Positions 10,221 to 20,960 of a stretch of DNA of 64,000 nucleotides are shown one piece after another (position 1 is the stretch's first letter; each line of letters begins with the position of its first letter). The position numbers and the translations under genes were made by a program. The notes below the pieces were generated by a model, which saw only the letters and a list, made by a program, of their open reading frames with translations, was not told where the DNA came from and did not search any database. Origin of the DNA: Pseudomonadota bacterium (GTDB lineage Bacteria > Pseudomonadota > Gammaproteobacteria > Burkholderiales > Gallionellaceae); contig JAJXUI010000003.1 of NCBI GenBank assembly GCA_021782995.1, positions 1 to 64,000 of the forward strand. The letters are read 5' to 3'.

Positions 10221-10961
10221 TCAGCCTTCAAGCAATGCCTTGATGACAGCGCCCGCCAACAGGTAACCAAATAGCGGTGGCATATAACTGATGGTGCCGT
10301 TCACGGCACGGGCGCGCCCCTGGCCCTCAACGGGTTCCGGGGGAAGTGGGTCTGCAGGGGCTTCATCGGAAAATACCGTCAGCACACCCTTGCGGATTTT
10401 GTGGTGACGCAACAGTCGCTTGCGCATTTGCCTCGCCAACGGACACATTTCGGTCTGGCTGATATCGGCCAGTTTCACGCGGGAGGGATCGAGCCGGTTG
10501 CCGGCACCCATGCTGCTCGCCACTCTCAGGCCGCGCTTGTAGCTTTCGGCCACCAGTGCCGCCTTGCAATTCAGTGAATCAATGCAATCGATCACATAGT
10601 CTGCGCTCGCAGGCACCAGATCATTCACGTTTTCAGCAGTGATGAAGGTGCGCGTGACGCTGGCATCGCAGGCGGGATTGATGTCGCGGATGCGTGCGAG
10701 CATCAGCTCGGCCTTGGGCTGGCCGATGCTGGAATGCAGCGCGAGCAGCTGGCGGTTGATATTGCTGGCCACCACCACATCGTGGTCGATCAGGGTGAGT
10801 TTGCCGATGCCGGCGCGCGCCAGGGCTTCCGTGCAATAGGAGCCTACACCGCCGAGCCCGGCGACGAAAACATGTTTGGCGGAAAGTTTTGCCAGACCCT
10901 CATCGCCGACGAGGATCTGCGTGCGGGTGAATTGCGGGGGAATATTGTGCATGGCGCGCAT
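10221..10961 (-). CDS. tcdA: tRNA threonylcarbamoyladenosine dehydratase (CsdL/YgdL)
   Basis: E1-like Rossmann motif VFVAGLGGVGSYCTEALARAGIGKLTLIDHDVVVASNINRQ. An alternative start lies at the internal MHNIPPQ. Confidence 0.9.
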   Translation of the reverse strand: MRAMHNIPPQFTRTQILVGDEGLAKLSAKHVFVAGLGGVGSYCTEALARAGIGKLTLIDHDVVVASNINRQLLALHSSIGQPKAELMLARIRDINPACDASVTRTFITAENVNDLVPASADYVIDCIDSLNCKAALVAESYKRGLRVASSMGAGNRLDPSRVKLADISQTEMCPLARQMRKRLLRHHKIRKGVLTVFSDEAPADPLPPEPVEGQGRARAVNGTISYMPPLFGYLLAGAVIKALLEG

Positions 10962-11761
10962 TATCGCGCAATTGTGGCGGGCGATAAACTTCCGGTGAGG
11001 CCGGGCAGCACGGCGATGGCATTGGCGCTGGTGGCGGCGGCAATTTCCGGCAGGGATATACAGCGCAATTCCGCCAGGGTGTGCGCGATGCGCGGCAGGT
11101 ATTCCGGTTTGTTGGGCATGCCACGCTCGAGAAAGGCCGGGGGAATGTCCGGCGCATCGGTTTCCAGTACGATGGCTTCCAGCGGCAGGGTCGCGGCGAG
11201 GTCGCGCAGGCGGTTGGCGCGGGTGTAGGTCATTGCGCCGCCGAAACCCAGCTTGAAGCCGAGTTTGATGAACTCGTCCGCCTGCTGGCGACTGCCATTG
11301 AATGCATGGGCAATGCCGCCGGGCACCCTGATCTGCCTCAGGTATTTGAGGATGGTGTCCACCGACTTGCGGACATGCAGCAGCACCGGCAGGTTGTATT
11401 TGCGCGCCAGCTTCAGTTGCGCGATGAAGAATTCTTCCTGACGTGGCTGGTCGTAATGTTCCACAAAGAAATCGAGGCCGATTTCACCGACGGCAATGAC
11501 AGTGCTGGCCTGCAGCAGCCGGTCCAGTGCGGCAAGATCGTCAGCTTTTGCATGCGCTACATACATGGGGTGGATGCCCAGTGCGGGCGCGCAACAGTCA
11601 TGCTGCCTGCCCAGATCAAGCACGGTCTGGAAATTGGCACGTTCCACCGCGGGCAGCACGATGCAATTTACGCCTGCATGTTGTGCCGCGGCAACCAGTG
11701 CTGCCTGTGTGTTGCCGAATTCGGCAGCGTCAAGATGGCAGTGGGTATCGATGAAGTGCAT
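10961..11761 (-). CDS. TatD family metal-dependent hydrolase
   Basis: MHFIDTHCHLDAAEFG...AVGEIGLDFF...VLHVRKS...HAFNGS...LETDAPDIPP. Confidence 0.9.
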   Translation of the reverse strand: MHFIDTHCHLDAAEFGNTQAALVAAAQHAGVNCIVLPAVERANFQTVLDLGRQHDCCAPALGIHPMYVAHAKADDLAALDRLLQASTVIAVGEIGLDFFVEHYDQPRQEEFFIAQLKLARKYNLPVLLHVRKSVDTILKYLRQIRVPGGIAHAFNGSRQQADEFIKLGFKLGFGGAMTYTRANRLRDLAATLPLEAIVLETDAPDIPPAFLERGMPNKPEYLPRIAHTLAELRCISLPEIAAATSANAIAVLPGLTGSLSPATIAR

Positions 11762-11768
11762 CTGAAAT

Positions 11769-12776
11769 TTACATTGTCAGAACAATCTTGCCGCTGACGC
11801 CACCTTGTTCCAGCAGGCGATGTGCCTCTGCCGATTTTGCCAGTGGCAGCGCATGGCTGACGACGGCTTGCAGTTTGCCGGCATCGACGAGCCGGCTTGC
11901 CTGATCCAGCAACTTGCGCTGGCGTGTACGCTCGTCATGCAGCTTCCATACCTGCGGTGTCAGCATCAATTCGAAACTCAATGTCAGGTTGCGCAACCTG
12001 GCCAGCTGGGTATCGGCCAGTGACATCGGCGTGGAGAGGATGCTCACCAGCTTGCCGCAATAGCGAACGGCATTGAGGGATTTGAGGAAGGTATCGCCTC
12101 CCACCGTGTCGAATACGACATCTGCGCCCTTGCCCTGAGTCCATGCCAGTGTTTCGGCGACAAAGTCCTGTTCCTTGTACAGGATGACTTTTTCCGCACC
12201 CAGTGTGCGACACAGCGCGGCTTTCTGTTCGTCACCCACGGTGACCGCCACACGTGCGCCCAGATGGCGCGCCAGCTGCACTGCAATATGGCCGACACCA
12301 CCGGCGCCCGCATGGATCAATACACTTTGTCCGGCCTGCAGGTTGACACGATCCACCAGGGATTCCCATGCGGTCAGCCACACCAGCGGCAAGGCGGCAG
12401 CGTGCTGCATGTCGATGCTGGCGGGTTTGGCGGCCGCATGATCTTCATGCACCGTCGTATATTCGGCATAGCAACCGGGCTCATCGCCCAGTCCGCCATT
12501 ACAGAAATAAACGGCGTCACCCGGCTTGAAGCGGGTCACAGCATCACCAGCGGACTCGACAATGCCGGCACCGTCACAGCCAAGTATTGCGGGCAACTTG
12601 TCCGGGTAATAGGCCGGTTTGCTGCGCAACTTCGTGTCCAGCGGGTTGAGGCCGGCAGCAGCCAGCCTGACCCGGATATGATTGTTGCCGGGCAGTGCGG
12701 GCAAGGGAATGTCATGCAGCTTGAGCACATCGGGTGTGCCTGCTGCGGTCATCAGGACGGCTGACATTTTCATCAT
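11769..12776 (-). CDS. Zinc-type alcohol dehydrogenase/quinone oxidoreductase
   Basis: MDR fold: LPAILGCDGAGIVESAG, VLIHAGAGGVGHIAVQLARHLGARV, VVFDTVGGDTF. Confidence 0.85.
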   Translation of the reverse strand: MMKMSAVLMTAAGTPDVLKLHDIPLPALPGNNHIRVRLAAAGLNPLDTKLRSKPAYYPDKLPAILGCDGAGIVESAGDAVTRFKPGDAVYFCNGGLGDEPGCYAEYTTVHEDHAAAKPASIDMQHAAALPLVWLTAWESLVDRVNLQAGQSVLIHAGAGGVGHIAVQLARHLGARVAVTVGDEQKAALCRTLGAEKVILYKEQDFVAETLAWTQGKGADVVFDTVGGDTFLKSLNAVRYCGKLVSILSTPMSLADTQLARLRNLTLSFELMLTPQVWKLHDERTRQRKLLDQASRLVDAGKLQAVVSHALPLAKSAEAHRLLEQGGVSGKIVLTM

Positions 12777-12892
12777 GTGAATTTATCCTCAAATTACGTG
12801 TGATCGTGTATGGGGGGGCAGCAGGCTGGCTGCAATCCAATCAGGAGTTGTCATGTGTTCAGTGCAAAACGTGGTGATTGAGTAGTATAGTC

Positions 12893-12985
12893 AAAACCGA
12901 ATTTAGCCAAAGCCGAATTTAATCCAGTCCGAATATATTCCAAACAGAATATACCGGGTTCGAATTTAAGCGGGTTCGAGAAAGG
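12893..12985. repeat. Degenerate short tandem array, ~16-bp period
   Basis: Unit anchor CGAATTTA/CGAATATA/AGAATATA/CGAG recurs at 12898, 12914, 12930, 12946, 12961 and 12977 (spacings 16,16,16,15,16). Confidence 0.75.
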
Positions 12986-13029
12986 CCATTTACCGTGCCT
13001 CCAGGAACCGGTAAGCAATCCTTAATAAT

Positions 13030-13959
13030 TTTTGCGGTAGATGATACTCCCGTGAACCTGATCAAGGATTTTCCTGCGGGTTCTGGTTATTCGGCCATTA
13101 TTGCAGAATGGTGAGGATGCCGTTGCCCGATTCATCCGTGATCGCCCGAACCTGATCCGGATGGATGTGCGGATGCCTGGGTTGAATGGCATCGATGCCA
13201 TATGCAGCATACGCAAGCCGGGCAGGGTAACCGGGTGCTTGTCATGCAGGTCAGCGCGTTGAACCGTCGTAACGATATTGTCTGGGGCTGAATGGGGAGT
13301 GATTACATCGGCAAGCCGCTGGATTCTGTGTTGCTGCCGGCAAAGGCAATGCGTTGCAGCGCATTGCCTTGCTGGAAGAAAACTGGCGCGGCAGCAATAT
13401 GCAGCTCGATGCTTATCGCGAGCGTTCACAAAAAGCGCTGTGCTTTGCTGCCGAGCTGATGCAGCCAATGCTGGCTGGCGCTTCCCGGACATTTCCAGGG
13501 CAGTCGGTTTCAGCAATGGTGGGTGAAATGAATGCCAGTTTCAGATGCCTGATTCCGGCTGGCCAGCTTGTCACGCTGGCCTTGATCGGCATTGACAGGC
13601 AGATCAAGGAACTGAAAGTGTGGAATGGCGGCAACCCCTCGCTATTGCTGAGTGACACGGATGGCAAGGTGGTCCGGCGCTTCGTTTTCCTGCATGTTGC
13701 CATTGGTATTTGCAATGCTGATGAATTTGATGGCACTGCGGAAACTTTCCTGTGTGCGGGTGCCTGCACGCTGACACTGTATTCGGATGGGTTGCTGAAG
13801 GTGGCGAATATTGCCGGAGCGTCGTTAGGCGAAGTGCGCAACATCCTGGCGTTGCAGGAAAAGGAAAGCCATGACGCGCTGAAAAACAGCCTGTTTCAGC
13901 ATCTGGCGGGCAGGGAGGTGCTGGATGATATTTCGCTGGCTACCATACGCCTGTCCTGA
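13030..13959 (+). pseudogene. Decayed response regulator receiver fused to SpoIIE/PP2C-type phosphatase domain
   Basis: Broken-frame receiver fragments (FAVDDTPVNLIK; GEDAVARFIRDRPNLIRMDVRMPGLNGIDAICSIRKPG; NRRNDIVWG; GSDYIGKPLDSVLL) run into ORF 13354-13959 with PP2C-like LKVWNGGNPSLLL...TLTLYSDGLLKV...LDDISLATIRLS. Confidence 0.75.
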
Positions 13960-14026
13960 AAGGCATGCGTAGCTGGGCGGTGTCCCGCTGTGCTAAAATG
14001 ACGCTGTTTTTTAAACAGGTTTTATC

Positions 14027-15127
14027 ATGTCCGGCAATTCAATAGGCAAGCTTTTCAGTGTCGCTTCATTCGGTGAATCCCATGGCCCAGCCATCGGGTG
14101 TGTGGTGGATGGCTGTCCGCCGGGCATGGAAATATCAGCTGAATATATCCAGCATGAACTGGACCGTCGCAAACCCGGTACCTCCAGGCATGTCACGCAG
14201 CGCCGTGAATCCGATACCGTGGAAATCCTGTCCGGCGTTTACGAAGGTAAAACGACAGGTACACCGATTGCCCTGCTGATTCGCAACGAGGATCAGCGCA
14301 GCAAGGATTACGGCAATATTGCCGAGACTTTCCGCCCGGGGCATGCCGATTACACCTACTGGCAGAAGTACGGCATCCGTGATCCGCGTGGCGGGGGCCG
14401 TTCTTCTGCGCGGGAAACCGCAGTACGCGTGGCAGCGGGTGCAATCGCGAAGAAATGGCTGGGTGAGCGTTATGGCATTGTGATCCGCGGATACATGACG
14501 CAACTGGGCGAGATCGAAGTGCCCTTCAAGAGCTGGGACATGGTGCGGGAGAATCCGTTCTTTGTTGCGGATGATGCCTATGTTGACAAGCTGGAAGCCT
14601 ATATGGACGCCTTGCGCAAATCGGGAGATTCGATCGGTGCAAAGCTGACGGTGGTTGCGGAAAATGTGCCGGTGGGCTGGGGCGAGCCGGTTTACGACCG
14701 GCTGGATGCGGATATTGCCTATGCGATGATGGGCATCAATGCGGTAAAGGGCGTGGAAATCGGTGCCGGTTTCGGCTGTGTCACGCAGCGCGGTAGTGAG
14801 CACGGCGATGAACTGACACCCGATGGCTTTCTTTCCAATCATGCGGGCGGAGTGCTGGGTGGCATTTCAACCGGTCAGGATGTCATTGCGCACATTGCGA
14901 TCAAGCCGACCTCCAGCATCCGCTTGCCGCGGCGCTCGATCAACAAGCAAGGCGAGCCGACCATCGTGGAAACGCACGGCCGTCATGATCCCTGCGTCGG
15001 CATTCGCGCCACACCCATTGCCGAAGCCATGCTGGCGCTGGTGCTGATCGACCATGCTTTGCGTCATCGTGCACAGAATGCCGATGTTCAGTGTCCTACC
15101 CCGAAAATCCCCGGTAGCGTGAAGTAA
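14027..15127 (+). CDS. aroC: Chorismate synthase
   Basis: [34 protein letters not shown]...[25 protein letters not shown]...[17 protein letters not shown]. Confidence 0.97.
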   Translation: MSGNSIGKLFSVASFGESHGPAIGCVVDGCPPGMEISAEYIQHELDRRKPGTSRHVTQRRESDTVEILSGVYEGKTTGTPIALLIRNEDQRSKDYGNIAETFRPGHADYTYWQKYGIRDPRGGGRSSARETAVRVAAGAIAKKWLGERYGIVIRGYMTQLGEIEVPFKSWDMVRENPFFVADDAYVDKLEAYMDALRKSGDSIGAKLTVVAENVPVGWGEPVYDRLDADIAYAMMGINAVKGVEIGAGFGCVTQRGSEHGDELTPDGFLSNHAGGVLGGISTGQDVIAHIAIKPTSSIRLPRRSINKQGEPTIVETHGRHDPCVGIRATPIAEAMLALVLIDHALRHRAQNADVQCPTPKIPGSVK

Positions 15128-15133
15128 GTTTCA

Positions 15134-16816
15134 TTAGCCTGCATTAGCCTGCGGGGCAGATTTTGCAGGATCGGTCAGGTTGGTCGTATTGCGCTGGTAA
15201 AGGTAATACCGGTCTATTTTCTGTCCGCGGCGTCCGCCCACCCACACAATTTTCCAGTTGCCCTTATGCTGGTCTGATCTGGACAGGTTGCCTTGCGTCA
15301 GCAACAGGTCGCAGCGCAATTCGCCCCCCGGGATGGTGCGGACATTGCCAACATAATCCAGCATGGCCTTTTGCGCATCGCCCAGGTAACGGCTGGCGAT
15401 ACAACCATGCTGCTCGGGCAGGGCGGCAGACAGGGAAACCACCATCGAGCGGTAGCTTTTGTTCACATCCAGCCAGGGTAACCATAGCGACATGGTCAGT
15501 ACCCAGATCAGGGTGACACCGGTAGCCCAGTTGGTGACAGCACGGCGCATCGAACGGCCCACGCGCCACACAAAAACCAGCCACAGCAGGGTAGCCAATG
15601 CGGCAACCAGGAAGGATGCGGGGTGGAATACGGGCAGGTATTCGGCCTGGTAGTCCCGCAAGGCGCGTGCTGCGATCGTGTTGTTGCCTGCGATCAGGCC
15701 TTCCCAGCCCCACCACATGAGGAACGCAAGAAAGCCGAAGGTCATGATGCCGAAGCGATCCAGCGCATTCGCTGCGCCGCGGCGCAAGGAAGGCAGTGCC
15801 ATGGTCGCCAGCAGGACCAGCGGCAACAGCATCGGCATGGCAAACACCTCTTCACTGTAAGGCACGATGCTCAGGGCGACGAGCTGCGTCAGGAAGCTGA
15901 TGACCAGCAATTGTCCTTCACGTTGTTCCAGCAATTTCCTGCGCTGGTTCCAGACCAGCCATGATGCGATCGGCAGTGCAGGCCAGGCAAACCAGGGCAG
16001 CAGCTTGAGGTAGAACACCAGCGATGAACTGTTGGCATCATGGATGAAATCCAGCCAGTTTTCGACATTGTTCTGCCATAGCCAGACATGAAACAGATCC
16101 TGCGAGCGCTGGTAAAGCAGCCAGGGCCAGATCAACAGCCAGGGCAACGCAAACAGGATGGCCCTGAGCAGCACCATCAGGTAGTTTTTTGTGCGCCAGG
16201 GCCGGAACAGCAGGAGTGTCAGGCTGGTGGAAATGAAAATTGTCGGGGCAATAAAACCCTTGGTCATGAAACCCAGGCCAAGCCCGGTGCCAAGCAGGGC
16301 TGCTGCAAGCAATGGCCGGCGTGTGTGTATGGCATAGCCGCCCAGCATCATCGCAGTGCCCGCCAGAAATCCGAGGTCCGTGCTGAGCAGGTGGGCGTTG
16401 ATCAGCATGCCGAGGCAGCCTATGAAGATAATGATGGCGGCCCAGCCCATGTCCTTGCCGAACATCTGCTTTCCGGTAAAGCCGGTGAATAGCAGGGTCA
16501 GGCCGACATAGAAGCCCGTTGCCAGGCGGGCGCCATCATGTAATGGCAGAACAGGGCTGAACAGCTTGGCAAAAGCAGCCGCAGTCATGTAGAAAAATGG
16601 GGGCTTGTCGAGCCAGATTTCGCCGGCCATGGTGGGCACCAGCCAGTCGCCACTTTGCAGGATGTGGTAAACAATGCCGAATGAATAGGCTTCGTCAGGT
16701 TTCCAGGGATCGTGCCCGATCAATCCGGTCAGCAGCCAGGTGAGGCAGAGTGCAAGCAGGAATCTGGCCTTGGCGGGTGTGATGGCGGATTCTTTGTAAT
16801 AGGAAAAAGCGTGCAT
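15134..16816 (-). CDS. Family-39-type membrane glycosyltransferase (ArnT-like)
   Basis: Polytopic protein with early GHDPWKPDEAYSFGIVYH (acidic GT39-type motif) and WLDKPPFFY. Start assigned to internal MHAFSYYKES. Confidence 0.8.
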   Translation of the reverse strand: MHAFSYYKESAITPAKARFLLALCLTWLLTGLIGHDPWKPDEAYSFGIVYHILQSGDWLVPTMAGEIWLDKPPFFYMTAAAFAKLFSPVLPLHDGARLATGFYVGLTLLFTGFTGKQMFGKDMGWAAIIIFIGCLGMLINAHLLSTDLGFLAGTAMMLGGYAIHTRRPLLAAALLGTGLGLGFMTKGFIAPTIFISTSLTLLLFRPWRTKNYLMVLLRAILFALPWLLIWPWLLYQRSQDLFHVWLWQNNVENWLDFIHDANSSSLVFYLKLLPWFAWPALPIASWLVWNQRRKLLEQREGQLLVISFLTQLVALSIVPYSEEVFAMPMLLPLVLLATMALPSLRRGAANALDRFGIMTFGFLAFLMWWGWEGLIAGNNTIAARALRDYQAEYLPVFHPASFLVAALATLLWLVFVWRVGRSMRRAVTNWATGVTLIWVLTMSLWLPWLDVNKSYRSMVVSLSAALPEQHGCIASRYLGDAQKAMLDYVGNVRTIPGGELRCDLLLTQGNLSRSDQHKGNWKIVWVGGRRGQKIDRYYLYQRNTTNLTDPAKSAPQANAG

Positions 16817-16876
16817 AGGCGCGAAGTTTACCTGAATCAGCAAATTATCCCGTAAGCGGGAAAGCGTAATGCCATA

Positions 16877-16904
16877 AAAAAAGGCAGCCAAAGCTGCCTT
16901 TTTT
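16877..16904. terminator. Bidirectional rho-independent terminator after rpmE
   Basis: AAAAAAGGCAGC-CAAA-GCTGCCTTTTTT, 12-bp perfect stem. Confidence 0.9.
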
Positions 16905-16921
16905 CAGGAAGCAACAGAAAA

Positions 16922-17137
16922 TCAGGCTGCTTTGGATTTGCCGTATTTCTGGTTGAATTTCTCGATGCGGCCAGCGGTATCGACGATCTTCTGGGTGCCA
17001 GTGTAGAAAGGATGGCACTCCGAGCATACTTCAATATGCAGGGTAGGCTTGCCCAGTGTGGATTTGGTTTTGAAGGTGTTGCCGCAGCTGCAGGTCACTG
17101 CAACTTCGTCGTATTGTGGGTGAGCATCGGTTTTCAT
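16922..17137 (-). CDS. rpmE: 50S ribosomal protein L31 (zinc-ligand C+ type)
   Basis: [66 protein letters not shown]; four Zn-binding Cys. Confidence 0.95.
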   Translation of the reverse strand: MKTDAHPQYDEVAVTCSCGNTFKTKSTLGKPTLHIEVCSECHPFYTGTQKIVDTAGRIEKFNQKYGKSKAA

Positions 17138-17320
17138 GTAATTTTCCTTGTATTCAGTATTCGGTGCGGCAGATAGTACGCACGCATAAGGGGTGCGGAT
17201 TATCCATGAAAACGGGGGGTAATGCAAGTTATACAGACTTGCCCGGGGGCTGATGTGTGAAAGTAAAGTGATGTAGAATCATGAAGTTGTGGAAGACAAT
17301 ATCTATACAGGGGCACGGGG

Positions 17321-18580
17321 ATGGAAAAACTGACAGGGCGGGACTACAAAACGCTGGTGCTGGCTGCTTTGGGCGGCGCGCTGGAATTCTACGATTTCAT
17401 CATTTACGTTTTTTTTGCAGTTGCCATCGGCAAGCTGTTCTTCCCGGCCGATATGCCGGAATGGCTGAGCACCTTGCAGACCTATGGCATCTTTGCTGCA
17501 GGTTACCTGGCGCGCCCGCTGGGCGGGATCATCATGGCGCATTTTGGTGATCTTGCAGGGCGCAAGCGCATGTTCATGCTGAGTATTGTCCTGATGACAG
17601 TGCCTACGCTGGGAATCGGTTTGCTGCCTACTTACCAGACAGCCGGCATCCTTGCGCCGATCCTGCTTCTGGTGTTCCGCGTGCTGCAAGGCGCGGCTGT
17701 GGGCGGCGAGGTGCCGGGCGCCTGGGTGTTTGTTTCCGAACATGTGCCACAGAAGCATGTAGGGTTTGCCTGCGGTGTTTTGACTGCCGGCCTGACCTTC
17801 GGCATTCTGCTGGGCTCACTGGTGGCGCTGGGCATCAATCGCAGCTACACCCCGGAAGAGTTGCTGGCCGAAGGCTGGCGCGTGCCTTTCATCATCGGTG
17901 GCATCTTTGGTTTCATTGCTTTCTGGGTACGCCAGTGGCTGCATGAAACACCTGTTTTCAAGGAGATGCAGGCCAAGCAGACGCTGGCCAAGGAAATGCC
18001 GCTGAAAATGGTGCTGCGTGAACATGTGGGATCGATTTCCCTGACCATGCTGATGACCTGGCTGCTGTCGGCTGCGATCGTGGTGATGATCCTGATGACG
18101 CCGCCCTTGTTCCAGAAGCTGTACAAGGTGCCGGCCGATGTGACATTGCTGGCCAACAGCATCGCGATACTGACACTGAGCGCAGGCTGTATCGTGTTCG
18201 GCATGCTGGCTGACAAATACGGGCCCGGCCGCATGCTGGCGGCCGGCAGCGTGGTGCTGGGCATCAGTTCGCTGCTGCTGTATCAGCAGGTGTCGGTGTC
18301 CATCGAGAATATCAATGTCCTGTATGCCTTCTGCGGGTTCTTTGTTGGTGTAATCGGCATTGTGCCGAGCACCGCGGTCAAGTTGTTTCCGGCGGCGGTA
18401 CGCTTTTCCGGCCTGTCATTCAGTTATAACGTAGCCTATGCAATCTTCGGCGGGCTGACCCCGGTATTTGTCAGCACCATGCTGAAAAGCAATCCGATGG
18501 CAGCGCCGCAGTATGTTGCCGCGATGAGCGTGCTGGGTGTCCTGATTGGCCTCTACCTGTGGCTGGGTAAACGGCAGTGA
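17321..18580 (+). CDS. MFS transporter (metabolite:H+ symporter-like)
   Basis: 12-TM pattern, GALEFYDFIIYVFFA, HFGDLAGRKRMFMLSI, RVLQGAAVGGEVPGAWVFVSEH. Confidence 0.85.
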   Translation: MEKLTGRDYKTLVLAALGGALEFYDFIIYVFFAVAIGKLFFPADMPEWLSTLQTYGIFAAGYLARPLGGIIMAHFGDLAGRKRMFMLSIVLMTVPTLGIGLLPTYQTAGILAPILLLVFRVLQGAAVGGEVPGAWVFVSEHVPQKHVGFACGVLTAGLTFGILLGSLVALGINRSYTPEELLAEGWRVPFIIGGIFGFIAFWVRQWLHETPVFKEMQAKQTLAKEMPLKMVLREHVGSISLTMLMTWLLSAAIVVMILMTPPLFQKLYKVPADVTLLANSIAILTLSAGCIVFGMLADKYGPGRMLAAGSVVLGISSLLLYQQVSVSIENINVLYAFCGFFVGVIGIVPSTAVKLFPAAVRFSGLSFSYNVAYAIFGGLTPVFVSTMLKSNPMAAPQYVAAMSVLGVLIGLYLWLGKRQ

Positions 18581-18660
18581 TTTATGAGACAATGCGCGCC
18601 GTTATTCAAGCGCGGATAAGCGCATCTGCCTTGAGGAAATTTCAATCATCATGGTGTTGA

Positions 18661-19629
18661 GTGTCACAAGATAACCTGAAACAACTGATTGCGGCGGACA
18701 TGTCTGCCGTGGATCAGGTCATCCGCAACCGTCTGCATTCGGAAGTCGTGCTGGTCAGCCAGATTGGCGAATATATCGTCAACAGTGGCGGCAAGCGCTT
18801 GCGTCCGTCGCTGGTTGTGCTGTCTGCGCTCGCTTTCGGTTATCAGGGCAAACATCATCATGATCTCGCTGCGGTGGTGGAGTTCATCCACACCGCCACG
18901 CTGTTGCATGACGATGTGGTGGATGACTCCGATATGCGTCGTGGCCAGGCTTCGGCCAGCGCATTGTTCGGCAATTCCGCCAGTGTCCTGGTCGGCGATT
19001 TCCTGTATTCGCGTGCGTTCCAGATGATGGTGGAAGTGGGCGACATGCGCGTGATGCAGACGCTGGCGGATGCGACCAACATCATTGCCGAAGGCGAAGT
19101 GCTGCAGTTGCTGAATTGTCATGACGCGAGCGTGACTGCAGAAAATTACCTGCGGGTGATCTACTGCAAGACGGCCAAGCTGTTTGAGGCCGGCATGCGC
19201 CTGGGTGCGATCATCAGCAAGGCGGATGCCGCAGCCGAACAGGCCGTGGCGGAATATGGCGTGCATCTCGGCACGGCGTTCCAGCTGGTGGATGATGTGC
19301 TGGATTATTCCGGCGATGCCGAAGCCATCGGCAAGAACCTGGGTGACGACCTGGCAGAAGGCAAACCGACCTTGCCGCTGATTTATGCGATGCAGCACGG
19401 CAATGCAGAGCAGGCTGCGGTGATCCGTGTGGCGGTCGAGCAGGGCGACATCGGCAGGTTTGATGACGTCCTGAAAATCGTGAAGCAGACCGGTGCACTG
19501 GATTACACCCGCCAGCAGGCAAAGCGTGAAGCGGAGACGGCGATTGCCGCCATTGCCGGTCTGCCTGAATCCATCTACAAGACTGCGCTGGTACTGCTGG
19601 CGCAGTTCGCTGCCGAGCGCGAATTCTAA
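18661..19629 (+). CDS. ispB: Octaprenyl/polyprenyl diphosphate synthase
   Basis: GTG start; GGKRLRPSLVVLS, first Asp-rich motif LLHDDVVDDSDMRRG, second FQLVDDVLDYSGD. Confidence 0.92.
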   Translation: MSQDNLKQLIAADMSAVDQVIRNRLHSEVVLVSQIGEYIVNSGGKRLRPSLVVLSALAFGYQGKHHHDLAAVVEFIHTATLLHDDVVDDSDMRRGQASASALFGNSASVLVGDFLYSRAFQMMVEVGDMRVMQTLADATNIIAEGEVLQLLNCHDASVTAENYLRVIYCKTAKLFEAGMRLGAIISKADAAAEQAVAEYGVHLGTAFQLVDDVLDYSGDAEAIGKNLGDDLAEGKPTLPLIYAMQHGNAEQAAVIRVAVEQGDIGRFDDVLKIVKQTGALDYTRQQAKREAETAIAAIAGLPESIYKTALVLLAQFAAEREF

Positions 19630-19726
19630 AAATTTAATTAAATCAAATAATTACATTTCTGCTGACATCGATTGCTGATCACCCCTGCACGCGCGTCACC
19701 CAACCCTATAGAGATCAAGCAGCCTG

Positions 19727-20947
19727 TCATTTCACCAGCTGGTTCATGTCGATGATCGGCATCAGGATCGCCAGCACGATCATCAGGACGATTGCGCCCA
19801 TCAACAGGATCAGCACCGGCTCCAGCAGAGAAGTCAGCACTGAGGTATAGCCGCTGATTTCCTGTTCCTGCTGTTGCGCGGCACGCTCCAGCATGTTGTC
19901 CAGCTTGCCGCTGCTTTCGCCGCTGGCGATCAGATGAACGAGGATGGGAGGGAACATTTTCGAGGCACCCAGGGCGCGGCTCAGCGTCACGCCCTCACGC
20001 ACTTTCTTGGCCGCCTCTTCCAGTGCTTGCCGCATCGGCAGGTTGCTCACCACACCGGCAGCGGCCTGCAGTGAAAGCAGCAGCGGCACGCCGCTGCCGG
20101 CGAGGATGGCGAGCGTACTGGCCATCCTCGCCGTATTCAGGCCGCGGATCAGGCGGCCGACCAGCGGCATGCGCAGCAGCCGCTTGTGCCACTGGAAGCG
20201 GATTTCCTCGCGTTGCAGCAAAACGTGCACACTAAACCCGAAGGCGATGATCAGGCCCAGCAGGTAATACCAGGTGGCCTGCAGGAAATTGCTCAAGCCG
20301 ATCAGCAAGCGGGTGAGCAGAGGCAGGGCTTGGTGCGTTTGCTGGAATACGCCAACGACCTGAGGCACCACATAGATCAGCAGGCCTGTTACGACCAGGA
20401 TGGCGACGACGGTCACGATGGCGGGGTAGACAAACGCCAGCACCACTTTCTGCTTCAGCATCTGCCGCGACTCGGTGTATTCGGCGAGGCGCAGCATCAC
20501 ATGGCTCAATTCGCCCGAGGCTTCACCGGCCTTGATCAGTGCGCGGTAAATGTCGGGGAAAACTTTCTTGTACTGGCTCATTGCCTGCGCCAGGGTATGA
20601 CCAGCCAGCAGTTCGGAGCGCACGCCGGCGAGAATCTGGTGCAGCGATTCGTCTTCGGTTTGTTCTATCAGTGCGCTCAGCGCCTGCTCCAGCGGCAGGC
20701 TGGCTTCCAGCAGGGTGGCGAGCTGGCGCGTGATCATGCTGAGCTGCGAGCTGGAAATGCCGCGACGCAGCTGAAATTTGCGCGAGGATGCGGCATGCAG
20801 GCTATCTTCGCTGACCGCCCCGACACTGACCACGGTCAAGCCCAGTTCGCGCACGCGCAAGCGTGCCTGGCGCATGCCATCGGCTTCGACCACGCCACGA
20901 GTGGTGCGGCCTATATGATCCAGGGCTTCGTATCGGAAAGCGGCCAC
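19727..20947 (-). CDS. gspF: Type II secretion system inner-membrane protein GspF
   Basis: MAAFRYEALDHIGRTTRGVVEADGMRQAR...; GspF duplicated membrane domain (GEASGELSHVML.. and GESSGKLDNMLERAA). Confidence 0.95.
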   Translation of the reverse strand: MAAFRYEALDHIGRTTRGVVEADGMRQARLRVRELGLTVVSVGAVSEDSLHAASSRKFQLRRGISSSQLSMITRQLATLLEASLPLEQALSALIEQTEDESLHQILAGVRSELLAGHTLAQAMSQYKKVFPDIYRALIKAGEASGELSHVMLRLAEYTESRQMLKQKVVLAFVYPAIVTVVAILVVTGLLIYVVPQVVGVFQQTHQALPLLTRLLIGLSNFLQATWYYLLGLIIAFGFSVHVLLQREEIRFQWHKRLLRMPLVGRLIRGLNTARMASTLAILAGSGVPLLLSLQAAAGVVSNLPMRQALEEAAKKVREGVTLSRALGASKMFPPILVHLIASGESSGKLDNMLERAAQQQEQEISGYTSVLTSLLEPVLILLMGAIVLMIVLAILMPIIDMNQLVK

Positions 20948-20960
20948 GGTAATCTGCTTT

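Noticed and set aside
12893-12985. CRISPR array
   Set aside because: Period is only 16 bp, repeats are degenerate, and there are no spacers or cas genes.
13022-13516. Minus-strand 164-aa ORF
   Set aside because: Runs antisense to recognisable receiver and phosphatase sequence on the plus strand; no family features of its own.
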